A stretch of 64,000 bases of DNA from Lysobacterales bacterium (GCA_016721015.1 JADKJL010000001.1:1087961-1151960), one strand, 5' to 3'. Shown: positions 26,175 through 35,973, numbered from the stretch's first letter. Notes: generated from the letters alone by a model not told the origin. Translations and numbers: made by a program.

Positions 26175-27032
26175 TTATTTCTTCTTCGGCAACTTCTTTT
26201 CGCCCATGGCAAACGCCTTGGCTGCGGCGTCATAGAACGCCTTGGCTTCCTCGTCACTGACCGTGCCATCGCCGCTCTTCTCATTGAGGATGACCTGACC
26301 TTTTTCGTCCCAGCCGACCCGGGTCGTGACCGAGCCCTTCTTGAGCATCGCCATCGGCTTGCCATCGAGGAAGGCATATTCGACGTTGGAGCGAACGGCC
26401 GTGTCGCCATCGCCCAGCTCGGAATTGACGCGCATGAAACGGAGCTTGTTGCCGGCTTCGACGAAGCCGTCCCATGCCACCGAAAGATCGCCATCAAGGA
26501 ACGCATCCTGGATTCGCTTCATGCCGCCGATATGGGCCTTCAGCTTGTTGAAAGCTTCCTTCAATTCCTCGCCAGGGGTCGCCTCGCCATTCAGGACAAC
26601 ATTGATTGTCGACCCCGCACCGCCAGTCAAAACCGGGGATTGCAGCGCCTGCACATAGTGACGTTCGCCATCAACCAGGGTGACGTTGACGACATACACG
26701 CGCGCGTGGTCGATCAACGAGGGATTCACGGGTAACGTGAACGGGTAGGGGGGCTGGCTGGTGACGTCCTCGGATGTTTCCGCGAGTGTCAGATCCTGTT
26801 GGGCCACATCGACCAGCTTGATGCTCAGTTTCGATCCGGGAGTGATCGCGGCGGGTTCGCGCAAGCTGATGCTGCCGCTGATCTGGTTCGGAATCGGCGC
26901 CGCTGCCTGCGGATGCGTACCCGCGGCCGCGCCATTGTCGCTGACTGTGGACGTGGCGGTGTTTTGATTGGAGGAGTTGCAACCTCCGAGAACAGCCAGC
27001 GCGGTCAATGCAGTGGCGACAAATTTCATCAT
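26175..27032 (-). CDS. YbaY/YscW-like lipoprotein
   Basis: A 285-residue predicted lipoprotein: signal peptide ending in LGGC, a Ser/Thr/Ala linker, then a YbaY/YscW-type beta domain at ~50-150 (ISGSISLREPAAITPGSKLSIKL, DVAQQDLTLAET). A C-terminal ~120-residue region with KGSVTTRVGWDEKGQVILNE has no known counterpart to me. The ATG at 27032 is followed at once by a second Met. The 306 bp upstream of it contain no gene. Confidence 0.75.
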   Translation of the reverse strand: MMKFVATALTALAVLGGCNSSNQNTATSTVSDNGAAAGTHPQAAAPIPNQISGSISLREPAAITPGSKLSIKLVDVAQQDLTLAETSEDVTSQPPYPFTLPVNPSLIDHARVYVVNVTLVDGERHYVQALQSPVLTGGAGSTINVVLNGEATPGEELKEAFNKLKAHIGGMKRIQDAFLDGDLSVAWDGFVEAGNKLRFMRVNSELGDGDTAVRSNVEYAFLDGKPMAMLKKGSVTTRVGWDEKGQVILNEKSGDGTVSDEEAKAFYDAAAKAFAMGEKKLPKKK

Positions 27033-27338
27033 GGCAGGATCCTCGACAAACGATAAACGAAATGAATCGTAGTTTACTCGGCGAGCATAGCGCTCAATTC
27101 ATGAACGGGCTATGGGCGCGGATGGGGTTTCAAGACGACGAGATCCTCGATGGATTCCCGCGGGCGGAGCACAATAATGCGCCACGGCTGGGGAATCAAT
27201 CGCCGTCCGTCGTTGCGGCCTGGGTTCAGCCGTCTGAATGCGTATCGTGAATCAGCCGCCGGCATGCCCGCCTGAATGCAAGGACTTGCGTGTCGCGGAG
27301 TTCGGCCGGCGCGATCCGTCGAACCATCGCCGGCGTCA
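27033..27338. other. Intergenic region without a recognisable gene
   Basis: 306 bp between the YbaY-like lipoprotein start and the end of the diguanylate cyclase gene. It must hold the lipoprotein promoter, but I find no well-spaced -35/-10 pair, no terminator with a T-run and no convincing reading frame. Confidence 0.5.
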
Positions 27339-28244
27339 CTATTCCGATGCTGTCGAGCAGACCCGATTGCGACCGGCCTGCTTGGCCCGATACAACTGCT
27401 CGTCGGCGGCCCGCATGAAGTCGCTCGTCGACGCCATGCTTGGCAACCACGTGGCCGCGCCGATACTGACCGTGATCTTCTTCTTCTCGTCATTGAGCTG
27501 AAACTCGAGCTCGGCCATGGCGCGACGCAGGCTGTCGGCGAATCGTATTGCCTCGCTGAGTCCATGCTCGGGCAGGACAATGGCGAATTCCTCGCCACCG
27601 ATCCGCGCGATGATGAAATCCTCGCGTGAATGATCGCGCAGGGCGAGAGCGAAATTCTTCAGCACCAGGTCGCCGTTGGGATGGCCGAACTGATCATTGA
27701 TCAACTTGAAATGATCCAGGTCGATGATGAGCAGGGTCAATGGCCGGTTGTAGTTTGCCGCACGCGCGATTTCACGATCGATCAGTTCGAGGAACTGGCG
27801 GCGGTTGTACAGGTCGGTCAGCGGATCGGCGGTCGCAAGCTGATAAAGCTCTTCGTGGTAACGCGCCTCGACCGAAGATCGATCCATGAACTTGAGGACG
27901 CAGCTGCCAACCGATATGTGGTCGCCGTCCTTGAGTTCTGCCTCGATGATCGGCTGGTCGTTGAGGAAAGTCTTGTTGGTCGAGTCGAGATCCTTGATCC
28001 GATAGCCGGCCGGCTCGCGCGTGATCCTGCAGTGTTCGCGCGACACGCTGCGTTCGATGATCTGGAACTCCGCTTCGGGTGCGCGACCGATGATCAGCGG
28101 CTGATCGCCGAGATCGATGCGCTGGCCAAGCCGCTGGCCCTGCAGCACGACCAGGCAGGCCGGCACCTCGCCGGCACCGACTCGCCGATGCGGATGCATC
28201 GTGCGGCGTTGGGTCGTACTGGCGTCGTTGCTGCTTCGGGTCAT
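27339..28244 (-). CDS. FHA-GGDEF diguanylate cyclase
   Basis: A 301-residue cytoplasmic protein. An FHA phosphothreonine-binding domain spans ~30-120 (LIIGRAPEAEF, SVSREHCRI, DSTNKTFLND). A GGDEF domain spans ~135-298 with active-site motif GGEEF at 216-220, so it should make cyclic di-GMP. The position of the RxxD inhibitory site five residues before the motif reads R-E-D-F, so product inhibition may be absent. An internal ATG at 28199 is an alternative start. FHA implies control by a Ser/Thr kinase, none of which is encoded here. Confidence 0.9.
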   Translation of the reverse strand: MTRSSNDASTTQRRTMHPHRRVGAGEVPACLVVLQGQRLGQRIDLGDQPLIIGRAPEAEFQIIERSVSREHCRITREPAGYRIKDLDSTNKTFLNDQPIIEAELKDGDHISVGSCVLKFMDRSSVEARYHEELYQLATADPLTDLYNRRQFLELIDREIARAANYNRPLTLLIIDLDHFKLINDQFGHPNGDLVLKNFALALRDHSREDFIIARIGGEEFAIVLPEHGLSEAIRFADSLRRAMAELEFQLNDEKKKITVSIGAATWLPSMASTSDFMRAADEQLYRAKQAGRNRVCSTASE

Positions 28245-28327
28245 GCTGCCAAGGCGGGTTGCCGCCAGCCGTTGCGATCGGGTCAGAAGTCTACGCGATC
28301 ATCCCCGTTGGTTGCGCAATGCGGCAT

Positions 28328-30496
28328 TCAGGCCGGGCCGGTTGCTGACGGAAGCAAGGAAATGTCCGCCACACGGAGGAAAAGTCCGCGCAGGCGATCG
28401 AGAACGATCAGACGATTGCGCCTTACCGCCTCGTCTTCGGCCATGACCATCACATTGTCGAAGTAGCGATCGACCGGATCGCGCAAGCTTGCGATTCTTT
28501 GCAGGAGGCCGACGTAGTCCGAACAAGCTATCAAAGGAGCGCTATCAGACTCGGCTTGCGCAAGCGCAGCGACAAGCTCGCGTTCGGCATCCGATTCGAG
28601 CAGGCTGTTTTCGATTTCACCCGTCACACGCGCGCCGGCCTGGCGCAGGATGTTGCCAATGCGCTTGTTCGCCGCGGCCAATGCCTGCGCTTGCGGGAGC
28701 CGGGTGAATTCCACCACCGCGCGCAGGCGACGATCGAAATCGACCAGCGAGGAAGGCATCAACGCTCGCACCGCTTCAAAGGCTTCGCTGCCGATCGCCT
28801 GGTCGGCGTAATAGCTGCGCAGGCGGTCAATGATGAAATCGAAGATCTCGGCGGCCAGCTCGTCGCGTCGACTGCCCGGATCGAACACCGGCGGCTTGCC
28901 ATCCTTGCCCTTTCCAAGTCCGGCAATGAGGGCGGCTTCCGGGAGACTGGCCAAGGCTTCGGCGAGTTGAGCCTTGAGATCCAGGTCGAGGCCGCCTTCA
29001 ATCAGCGTGCGTGCAAGCCCGAGCGCGGCGCGGCGCAGGGCAAATGGATCCTTGTTTCCGCCTGGTTTCATGCCGACCGCAAAGATTGCGCATAGCGTGT
29101 CGATCCGTTCGGCGACCGCCAGAACCTGTCCGGTTCGCCCTTCGGCAATCCCGTCAGCGGCATTGCGGGGACGGTAGAACTGGTCGAGTGCATTGGCAAC
29201 TTCGACCGGTTCGGGTTTGTCGCCTTGGCTCGCGTAATAGCGGCCCATGATGCCCTGCAGCTCGGGAAACTCGCCGACCATGCGCGACATCAGATCGCAT
29301 TTGCACAGGGCGGCCGCACGCGTAGCCAGAGCGGCATCGGCACCGACGCGGTTGGCGATCACGCGAGCCAGTTCGGCGACGCGGATGCATTTGTCCCAGA
29401 CACTGCCAAGCGACTGCTGATAGGTCACCGATTTCAGTGACTCCTGGAACGATTCAAGGCCGTATTTGCGATCTTCGTCGTAGAAAAACTTGGCGTCGGC
29501 GAAGCGCGGGCGGATGACACGCTCGTAGCCCTTGCGAACCTCGGCCGGATCCTTCGATTCGATGTTGGCGATGCCAATGAAATGCTCGCTGAGCGCGCCA
29601 GTCGCATCGAAGACCGGAATGAACTTCTGGTTGGTTTCCATCGTCATCACCAACGCTTCCGCGGGGACGTCGAGAAACGCGCGCTCGAATGCGCAAGCGA
29701 TCGCGACTGGCCATTCGGTCAGGTTGGCAAGCTCGTCGAGCAGATCCGCGGATAGTCGCGGCTTGCCGCCGACTTCGCTGCTGACACGTGCAACCTCGTC
29801 GACGATGCGTCGACGGCGTTCAGCGGGATCGGCGAACACCCTTGCGCTTCTCAGTGCGTCGAGCCACGACGCGGCATCGGCGATGTGCACTGGCGCGGCA
29901 TGGTGGAAGCGATGTCCGCGTGATTGTCGACCCGATTGGAGCCCGAACAGCTCGGCGGGAATGATCTCGCTTCCATGCAAGACGACCAGCCAGTGGGTTG
30001 GCCGCACAAACGCGAACTCGTGGTCGCCCCAGCGCATTGGCTTCGGGATAGGCAACGCCTTGACGGCATCGGCAAGAATCGTCGGCAGCAGGCGGGCGGT
30101 TGGCTCGCCAGGCTGGGTCGCACGATAGACGAACCAGGCCCCTTTCTCGGTTTCGAGCTTTTCCAGCGCTGAAACCTCGACCCCGCAGCTCGCCGCGAAT
30201 CCGCTCAGGGCGCGGGTCGGCTGTCCATCCGCATCGAGGCCTGCGGCGAAGGCAGGGCCGCGACGTTCAATGGCCTGATCAGGTTGATCGCGGGCAACCG
30301 CTGGGACCAGCACGGCAAGGCGACGTGGCGAGCAATAGGTCTTCGCATTTTTCGCATCGGATGTGATGCCGTTTTTTTCGAGCCCTTCAACGATGCCCCG
30401 GGCAAATGCTTCGGCGAGTGCGTCGAGCGCCTTGGGAGGCAGTTCCTCGGTGCCGATCTCAATCAGCAGCGAAGCGGATCTGTCGTTCGTGCTCAT
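28328..30496 (-). CDS. glyS: Glycyl-tRNA synthetase beta subunit
   Basis: A 722-residue beta subunit of the alpha2beta2 bacterial GlyRS. It begins with LLIEIGTEELPPKALDALAEAF and carries the internal tRNA-binding/HD-like region (KCDLMSRMVGEFPELQGIMG RYYA) and the anticodon-binding C terminus. The ATG overlaps the glyQ stop (ATGA), giving coupled synthesis of the two subunits. Confidence 0.97.
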   Translation of the reverse strand: MSTNDRSASLLIEIGTEELPPKALDALAEAFARGIVEGLEKNGITSDAKNAKTYCSPRRLAVLVPAVARDQPDQAIERRGPAFAAGLDADGQPTRALSGFAASCGVEVSALEKLETEKGAWFVYRATQPGEPTARLLPTILADAVKALPIPKPMRWGDHEFAFVRPTHWLVVLHGSEIIPAELFGLQSGRQSRGHRFHHAAPVHIADAASWLDALRSARVFADPAERRRRIVDEVARVSSEVGGKPRLSADLLDELANLTEWPVAIACAFERAFLDVPAEALVMTMETNQKFIPVFDATGALSEHFIGIANIESKDPAEVRKGYERVIRPRFADAKFFYDEDRKYGLESFQESLKSVTYQQSLGSVWDKCIRVAELARVIANRVGADAALATRAAALCKCDLMSRMVGEFPELQGIMGRYYASQGDKPEPVEVANALDQFYRPRNAADGIAEGRTGQVLAVAERIDTLCAIFAVGMKPGGNKDPFALRRAALGLARTLIEGGLDLDLKAQLAEALASLPEAALIAGLGKGKDGKPPVFDPGSRRDELAAEIFDFIIDRLRSYYADQAIGSEAFEAVRALMPSSLVDFDRRLRAVVEFTRLPQAQALAAANKRIGNILRQAGARVTGEIENSLLESDAERELVAALAQAESDSAPLIACSDYVGLLQRIASLRDPVDRYFDNVMVMAEDEAVRRNRLIVLDRLRGLFLRVADISLLPSATGPA

Positions 30497-31398
30497 GCGG
30501 CTTCCTTGCGCTTGTGCAGACCCGGGAAACCGAGCTTCTCGCGCTGGGCGAAATAGGCTTCGGCAACCGCGCGCGCCAGGGTGCGCACACGCAGGATGTA
30601 GCGCTGGCGCTCGGTCACGCTGATCGCGCGACGTGCATCGAGCAGGTTGAAGGTATGGCTGGCCTTGGTCACTTGCTCATAGGCGGGCAGCGGCAAACCG
30701 GCTTCGACCAGCTTCCTTGCTTCCGCTTCGCAGGTGTCGAACCAGTCGAACAATTTGGCGACATTGGCGTGTTCGAAGTTGTAGGTACTCTGCTCGACCT
30801 CGTTCTGGTGGAACACGTCGCCATAGGTGACCACGCCGCGCGGGCCGTCGGTCCAGACCAGGTCATAGACGTTGTCGACGTTCTGCAGGTACATGGTCAG
30901 GCGTTCCAGCCCGTAGGTGATCTCGCCGGTTACCGGCCGGCATTCGAGGCCGCCAGCCTGCTGGAAATAGGTGAACTGGGTGACTTCCATGCCGTTCAGC
31001 CAGACTTCCCAGCCGAGGCCCCAGGCGCCGAGCGTCGGTGATTCCCAGTTGTCCTCGACAAAGCGCAGGTCGTGCACGAGCGGATCGATGCCGAGCGCCT
31101 TCAGCGAACCGATGTAAAGGTCGAGGATATCGTCCGGATTCGGCTTCAGTACGACCTGGTACTGGTAGTAGTGCTGCAGGCGGTTCGGATTGTCACCGTA
31201 GCGACCATCGGTCGGGCGACGCGAGGGTTGCACGTAGGCTGCCGACCATGGCTCCGGCCCCAGCGAGCGCAGAAACGTGGCCGGATGGAAGGTGCCTGCG
31301 CCCACCTCGGTGTCGAGCGGCTGGATCAATACGCAACCCTGCGCCGCCCAATAGCGGTTCAGGGTCTGGATGACGTCCTGGAAACTGAGTCCTGACAT
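30493..31398 (-). CDS. glyQ: Glycyl-tRNA synthetase alpha subunit
   Basis: A 301-residue catalytic subunit. It has FQDVIQTLNRYWAAQGCVL, the conserved TFLRSLGPEPWSAAYVQPSR and the class II GLERLTMYLQ motif. First gene of glyQS. A minus-strand TATACT hexamer at ~31435 in the 74-bp divergent region could be its -10 element. Confidence 0.97.
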   Translation of the reverse strand: MSGLSFQDVIQTLNRYWAAQGCVLIQPLDTEVGAGTFHPATFLRSLGPEPWSAAYVQPSRRPTDGRYGDNPNRLQHYYQYQVVLKPNPDDILDLYIGSLKALGIDPLVHDLRFVEDNWESPTLGAWGLGWEVWLNGMEVTQFTYFQQAGGLECRPVTGEITYGLERLTMYLQNVDNVYDLVWTDGPRGVVTYGDVFHQNEVEQSTYNFEHANVAKLFDWFDTCEAEARKLVEAGLPLPAYEQVTKASHTFNLLDARRAISVTERQRYILRVRTLARAVAEAYFAQREKLGFPGLHKRKEAA

Positions 31399-31472
31399 GT
31401 TCTCGATCGCGGAAGCGGCGGCAAAGCGCGCTAGTATAACGGGCGCTCAAGCTATTCGAGGATAGACGCGGC

Positions 31473-33314
31473 ATGGCCACACGACCCGTGCGACCCGACG
31501 CCATCGAACGATCCGTTGTCGGCGTGGCTGCGCCAGCGACGCAGCTCGGTTTGCACCACCGCATTGATCTCGATGAGACCCTGGCCGCGCTGATTGCCGA
31601 TGGTGTGATTTCCGAGGTCGACATGCGCCGCGTTCGCGCCGATGTGCGCACCGCTCGCGGCAAGCTCGAACTGCATCCGCTCATCCTGGTTGCCAACCTG
31701 AAGCTGACGGACGCGCGTGATCCGGCCAAGCCGCTGAGCCTGGAGGTGTTGACCCACTGGCTCGCCGGCCGCGCCAAATTGCCGTATCTGAAGATCGATC
31801 CGATGAAGATCGACGTGGCAGCCGTAACCCAGGTGGTCAGTCACGCCTATGCCTTGCGCTATCGCATCCTGCCCGTGGCGGTCAGCGAGATGCAGGTCGT
31901 GTTCGCCACCTCGGAACCGTTCGATACGCGCTGGATGGCCGACCTCGGTCATATCCTGCGTCGCGACATCCAGCGCATGGTTGCCAGCCCGATCGACGTC
32001 AGCCGCTTTCTGACCGAGTGGTGGGGCGTGCAGCGTTCCATTCAGCGTGCCAGGGATGCCAAGATCGAATCCGGTGGTGGTTCGGCCCTGCTCAACTTCG
32101 AGCAGCTCGTCGAACTAGGCAAGGCCGGCGACCTCGGCGTTGATGATCGACACGTAGTGCACATCGTCGACTGGCTGCTGCAGTACGCATTCGAGCAGCG
32201 CGCTTCGGATATCCATCTGGAGCCCCGCCGCGATACCAGTGCGATCCGCTTTCGCATCGATGGCGTCATGCACAAGGTGTTCGAGCTGCCCACCGCGGTG
32301 ATGACCGCGGTCACCTCGCGCATCAAGATCCTCGGGCGCATGGACGTGGCCGAGAAGCGTCGCCCGCAGGATGGCCGCATCAAGACGCGCTCGCCGGGAG
32401 GGCGCGAGGTCGAGTTGCGCTTGTCGAGCATGCCGACTGCGTTCGGCGAAAAGATCGTCATGCGCATTTTCGATCCGGATATCGTGGTCAAGGAATTCCG
32501 GCAGCTCGGTTTCACCAATGAGGAAGAGGCGATCTGGCGCGGCATGGTCGAGCGTCCGCACGGGATTGTTCTCGTCACCGGGCCAACCGGTTCGGGCAAG
32601 ACCACCACCCTGTATTCGACGCTCAAGGTATTGGCGACGCCGGACATCAATGTCTGCACGGTCGAAGACCCGATCGAAATGGTCAGTCCCGAGTTCAACC
32701 AGATGCAGGTGCACAATGCCATCGATCTCGATTTCGCGGCCGGCGTGCGCACCCTCATGCGTCAGGATCCCGACATCATCATGGTCGGTGAAATCCGCGA
32801 CCTTGAGACTGCCCAGATGGCCGTGCAGGCCTCATTGACTGGCCATCTGGTGCTTTCCACCCTGCACACGAACGATGCGCCGAGCGCATTGACGCGTCTG
32901 CTCGATCTCGGCGTTCCAAATTACCTGATCCAGTCGACCCTGACCGGCGTGGTCGCGCAACGACTCGTCCGCACCTTGTGTGCGCACTGCAAAATTGAAG
33001 TGCCATTCGACGAACGCGGCTGGCTGGCCATGACCGCAAACTGGAAACTGCCGCCACCGGAGCAGAACTTCGGCCCCAAGGGATGCCTGGAATGCCGCAA
33101 GACCGGCTTCCAGGGACGCACCGGCATTTATGAAATGATGCGCATAACGGCGCCCCTGCGCGCCCTGATCCTGCCAAACATGGAATTGGCCAAGGTCGGC
33201 GCGACGGCGCTCGCCGAAGGCATGCGTCCCTTGCGCGTGTCGGCGGCCGCCCAGGTCGCCCGCGGCGTGACCACCTTGCGTGAAGTGATGAACGTGCTGC
33301 CGCCGATCGAATAG
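31473..33314 (+). CDS. Type II secretion/type IV pilus-type ATPase (GspE/PilB family)
   Basis: A 613-residue hexameric ATPase. The N-terminal GspE/MshEN-like region spans ~50-190. The core has Walker A GPTGSGKTTT (Lys376), the Asp box region ASDIHLEPRRD, Walker B DPDIIMVGEIRDLETA and the His box LSTLHTNDA. A CxxC pair (CAHC, CLEC) forms the zinc site of the secretion ATPases. No other secretion or pilus gene is nearby, so it is an orphan. Pseudopilus assembly or another type II/IV-like machine is inferred. Confidence 0.9.
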   Translation: MATRPVRPDAIERSVVGVAAPATQLGLHHRIDLDETLAALIADGVISEVDMRRVRADVRTARGKLELHPLILVANLKLTDARDPAKPLSLEVLTHWLAGRAKLPYLKIDPMKIDVAAVTQVVSHAYALRYRILPVAVSEMQVVFATSEPFDTRWMADLGHILRRDIQRMVASPIDVSRFLTEWWGVQRSIQRARDAKIESGGGSALLNFEQLVELGKAGDLGVDDRHVVHIVDWLLQYAFEQRASDIHLEPRRDTSAIRFRIDGVMHKVFELPTAVMTAVTSRIKILGRMDVAEKRRPQDGRIKTRSPGGREVELRLSSMPTAFGEKIVMRIFDPDIVVKEFRQLGFTNEEEAIWRGMVERPHGIVLVTGPTGSGKTTTLYSTLKVLATPDINVCTVEDPIEMVSPEFNQMQVHNAIDLDFAAGVRTLMRQDPDIIMVGEIRDLETAQMAVQASLTGHLVLSTLHTNDAPSALTRLLDLGVPNYLIQSTLTGVVAQRLVRTLCAHCKIEVPFDERGWLAMTANWKLPPPEQNFGPKGCLECRKTGFQGRTGIYEMMRITAPLRALILPNMELAKVGATALAEGMRPLRVSAAAQVARGVTTLREVMNVLPPIE

Positions 33315-33353
33315 GCGCTTAGCAGCCTGGCATTCGCGGAAGGCGGAAACAAA

Positions 33354-33380
33354 AACGCCATCCGACAGGCGGATGGCGTT
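33354..33380 (-). terminator. Terminator of the 72-residue gene
   Basis: AACGCCATCCG - loop - CGGATGGCGTT. On the minus strand the stem is followed by TTTTTGTTT, so it ends the minus gene; the plus strand has no T-run. Confidence 0.8.
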
Positions 33381-33435
33381 CAGGATGGTGAGCCGCCCGA
33401 TCGATCCGGGCGGCACAGCCGGACAGCGGTAGCGC

Positions 33436-33654
33436 TTACTTGCGGCGTGCCGCGTTGCTGCGGATTGCCTTCAACGGGTCACCGAGCTTCACGGTCGACA
33501 GGTAGCTGTTGATCGCCTCGTTGGTGACGTCATACAGCGGACGGCCCATGACCGCGGCCGTTGCCTTCAGGCTGTCGCGCATGCGCTTGGAAACGCGCAG
33601 GCTGGCATCACGGGCGTCATCATCAACGGGTGCTGCTTTCTTCTTCGTAGCCAT
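33436..33654 (-). CDS. Small basic protein, possible ribbon-helix-helix-like regulator
   Basis: A 72-residue protein: lysine-rich start (MATKKKAAP), a central part RDASLRVSKRMRDSLKATAAV and NEAINSYLS resembling a short beta strand followed by two helices as in ribbon-helix-helix proteins, and a basic tail NAARRK. The ATG at 33654 follows a strong AAGGGGG site. It is a monocistronic unit with its own terminator. The DNA-binding role is a guess from the pattern. Confidence 0.65.
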   Translation of the reverse strand: MATKKKAAPVDDDARDASLRVSKRMRDSLKATAAVMGRPLYDVTNEAINSYLSTVKLGDPLKAIRSNAARRK

Positions 33655-33871
33655 GTTTCCCCCTTAGGGATAGTGATAAAGAGTCTTCTGCGACGATATC
33701 CTTTTTCGCCAGCGTTACAAGTGTAGCGTGATTCGGGTCCGGAAGAAAATGTGCCACAGGTTGGGTTGGGTAATGTTTTGTAAAAAAGCTTCCCGACAAG
33801 CTGGCACTTGACCCTTCAACGGCTGGCTAGTTCCTGCTTGTGGCGTCAAAGGTCGAAACCTGAATCAAACC

Positions 33872-34636
33872 TCAGGCCGAAGAAGAGCCGCTTTCGTTGG
33901 TTACGCGCCTGGCCAGGAACCTTGATGCGAAGATTCCCAGCTCGTAGAGCAGGCACATCGGAATCGCCAGCAACAATTGCGAAACCACATCCGGCGGGGT
34001 CAGGATGGCGGCAATGACGAAAGCACCGACAATCGTGTACGGGCGGCTCTTGACCAGTTGCTCGGGCGTGGCGACACCGATTGCAACAAGGATGACCAGG
34101 GCCACTGGTACTTCGAAGCAGAATCCGAAGGCGAGGAAAAGCACAAGTACAAAATCAAGGAAGCGGGCGATATCCGGCATCACCGCGACACCTGCGGGAG
34201 CAATGCTGGTCATGAAGGTGAAGATCGCCGGCAGCACAAGAAAGTAGGCAAACGCACAGCCGATATAGAAAAGCAGCACGGAAGAGGCAAGCAGGGGAAT
34301 TGCCAGTCGCCGTTCGTGCCGATAGAGGCCCGGTGAAACGAAAGCCCAGAATTGATAAAGGATAAAGGGCATTGCCAGGAAGATGGCGACAAAAAAAGCC
34401 AGTTTCAGCGGCGCAAAAAATGGCGATGCGATATCGGTCGCGATCATCGCTCCACCGACCGGAAGATGGTCGATCAAGGGCTTGGCCAGCCACGCATACA
34501 GCTTGTTGGCAAATGGAATCAGTGCCAGCAAGATCAGCAGCACGGCGGCCACCGCGCGCAGCAGGCGGGAACGCAATTCGATCAGGTGCGAAAGGAAGGA
34601 CTGCTCCTTTTCGCCGGCTTGTTCAGTGTTGCTCAT
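33872..34636 (-). CDS. tatC: Sec-independent protein translocase TatC
   Basis: A 254-residue, six-span inner-membrane protein that binds twin-arginine signal peptides. It begins with the conserved FLSHLIELRSRLLRA and has FVSPGLYRHERRLA and the LAFGFCFEVPVALVIL segment. It overlaps tatB by 14 bases. Last gene of tatABC. Confidence 0.97.
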   Translation of the reverse strand: MSNTEQAGEKEQSFLSHLIELRSRLLRAVAAVLLILLALIPFANKLYAWLAKPLIDHLPVGGAMIATDIASPFFAPLKLAFFVAIFLAMPFILYQFWAFVSPGLYRHERRLAIPLLASSVLLFYIGCAFAYFLVLPAIFTFMTSIAPAGVAVMPDIARFLDFVLVLFLAFGFCFEVPVALVILVAIGVATPEQLVKSRPYTIVGAFVIAAILTPPDVVSQLLLAIPMCLLYELGIFASRFLARRVTNESGSSSA

Positions 34637-34925
34637 TGGAGGGTGGCGTTCCGGGTTCGCCGCTCACGGCCTTTCGCAACCGCTCGGTGGCGGAACGGAC
34701 ATCCTCTCGGACATCGACCTGTTTTGCCGTGTCGTGGATATTGCGTTTGATGTCTTCGGCGGCAAGCTCACGCTCAATCTCCGAGCGCACCCCTTGCCAG
34801 CCATTGCGCAAGCGGCGCAGCAGCGCGCCTGCGGTGCGCGCCGCACCGGGTAATCGTTCCGGGCCGAGCACAATCAGGGCGACGACGGCAATCAGGGCCA
34901 GTTCGCCAAAACTCAGATCGAACAT
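34623..34925 (-). CDS. tatB: Sec-independent protein translocase TatB
   Basis: A 100-residue protein: MFDLSFGELALIAVVALIVLG membrane anchor with the conserved LGPERLP hinge, an amphipathic helix and a charged tail. TatB forms the receptor complex with TatC. Nine bases separate it from tatA and it overlaps tatC. Confidence 0.95.
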   Translation of the reverse strand: MFDLSFGELALIAVVALIVLGPERLPGAARTAGALLRRLRNGWQGVRSEIERELAAEDIKRNIHDTAKQVDVREDVRSATERLRKAVSGEPGTPPSNEQH

Positions 34926-34934
34926 GATGGCGGC

Positions 34935-35165
34935 CTAGCGTTCGCTGCGATCCTTGTCGGAGTCGGTGGTCGACTGGGGCGCGGCCGGTGGATCCGCCTT
35001 GAGTTCGGATGGCTTCGATGGTTCATCGCCTTCCTGCATGCCCTTGCGAAAGCTCTTGATTGCCGAGCCCATGTCCTCGCCGATATTGCGCAATTTCTTG
35101 GTGCCGAAAACCAGGGCCACAATGACCAGGACAATAAGCCAATGCCAAATGCTGAAACCGCCCAT
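34935..35165 (-). CDS. tatA: Sec-independent protein translocase TatA
   Basis: A 76-residue pore-forming protein: MGGFSIWHWLIVLVIVALVFG anchor, the FGTKKLRNIGEDMGSAIKSF hinge/amphipathic helix, then a short acidic-basic tail. First gene of tatABC. Confidence 0.95.
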   Translation of the reverse strand: MGGFSIWHWLIVLVIVALVFGTKKLRNIGEDMGSAIKSFRKGMQEGDEPSKPSELKADPPAAPQSTTDSDKDRSER

Positions 35166-35295
35166 CTTGATTACTCCGCGGACATTGTCGCCGACCTCAA
35201 GTCGACGATGGGAAAGTTGAGATTCGCTACGCAGAATTCAATCAGGCGCTGCGCATTGCTGTTTCGTCGATGGCGGGAAAGCTATTCGCGCCGGA

Positions 35296-35973
35296 CTACC
35301 GCGCAGTGTACTCCTCCAGGCGGTCGCGGAAATCAACCAGGGCAGCGGGAACGTCACTGACTCCGCCCTCGAAGATACGTCGGGGGGTCACCCCATCGCC
35401 GTAAATCAACTGGTTGCTGCCGTTGTCGATCGACAGCACAGAGCCGTCAAAGGCTACACCGGCAAACAGGCCGCGGGCACGCGAATAGGAGAATATTTCG
35501 GCCTTGAGCTGGGCGTCGGTCGAAGCTTGCGCCGTTCGTCCGACCGGGCCGGCGGCGGCCGAAGCGTCGGCACCGATCGTGAATTTCCCATGCACGATTG
35601 AATCGACGCCGCGTTCGGTGCGGAAAACCAGGACAACATCGGTTGATGACACGCCGACCTGGAAGCCGACACTGCCGCCGGTCAGATTGACAAATGCCGG
35701 GTTCGACCAGGTTCCATCCCGGGCCTTGACCGCAATCAGGCCTTCGCCACGGCGCCCGCCGATCACAAAGCCGGCCTTGAGCACGTCGGGGACGACGACA
35801 ATGGCATGGGCAGTCTGCAGGAGATCGCGTGGAATCGCCTTGTCCGGCGCCTGCATGATTTCGTTGAGTACGCGCACCGCGTTTTCGGCGCGCTTGAGCT
35901 CCGGCTCGGCGGCCTGGGCTGTGACCGCAGTCAGGGCAAGCAATCCGACAATCAAGCGCAACAGGACGGGCAT
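35296..35973 (-). CDS. Exported SYLF/Ysc84-domain lipid-binding protein
   Basis: A 225-residue protein with a signal peptide (cleaved near AQAAE) and one SYLF domain. It shows VVVPDVLKAGFVIGGRRGEG, VNLTGGSVGFQVG, the FTIGADASAAAGPVGR region and SRARGLFAGVAFDGSVL. SYLF domains bind phosphoinositides or anionic lipids in eukaryotes; bacterial exported members have no settled role. The ATG at 35973 is chosen because the signal peptide starts there. Confidence 0.88.
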   Translation of the reverse strand: MPVLLRLIVGLLALTAVTAQAAEPELKRAENAVRVLNEIMQAPDKAIPRDLLQTAHAIVVVPDVLKAGFVIGGRRGEGLIAVKARDGTWSNPAFVNLTGGSVGFQVGVSSTDVVLVFRTERGVDSIVHGKFTIGADASAAAGPVGRTAQASTDAQLKAEIFSYSRARGLFAGVAFDGSVLSIDNGSNQLIYGDGVTPRRIFEGGVSDVPAALVDFRDRLEEYTAR

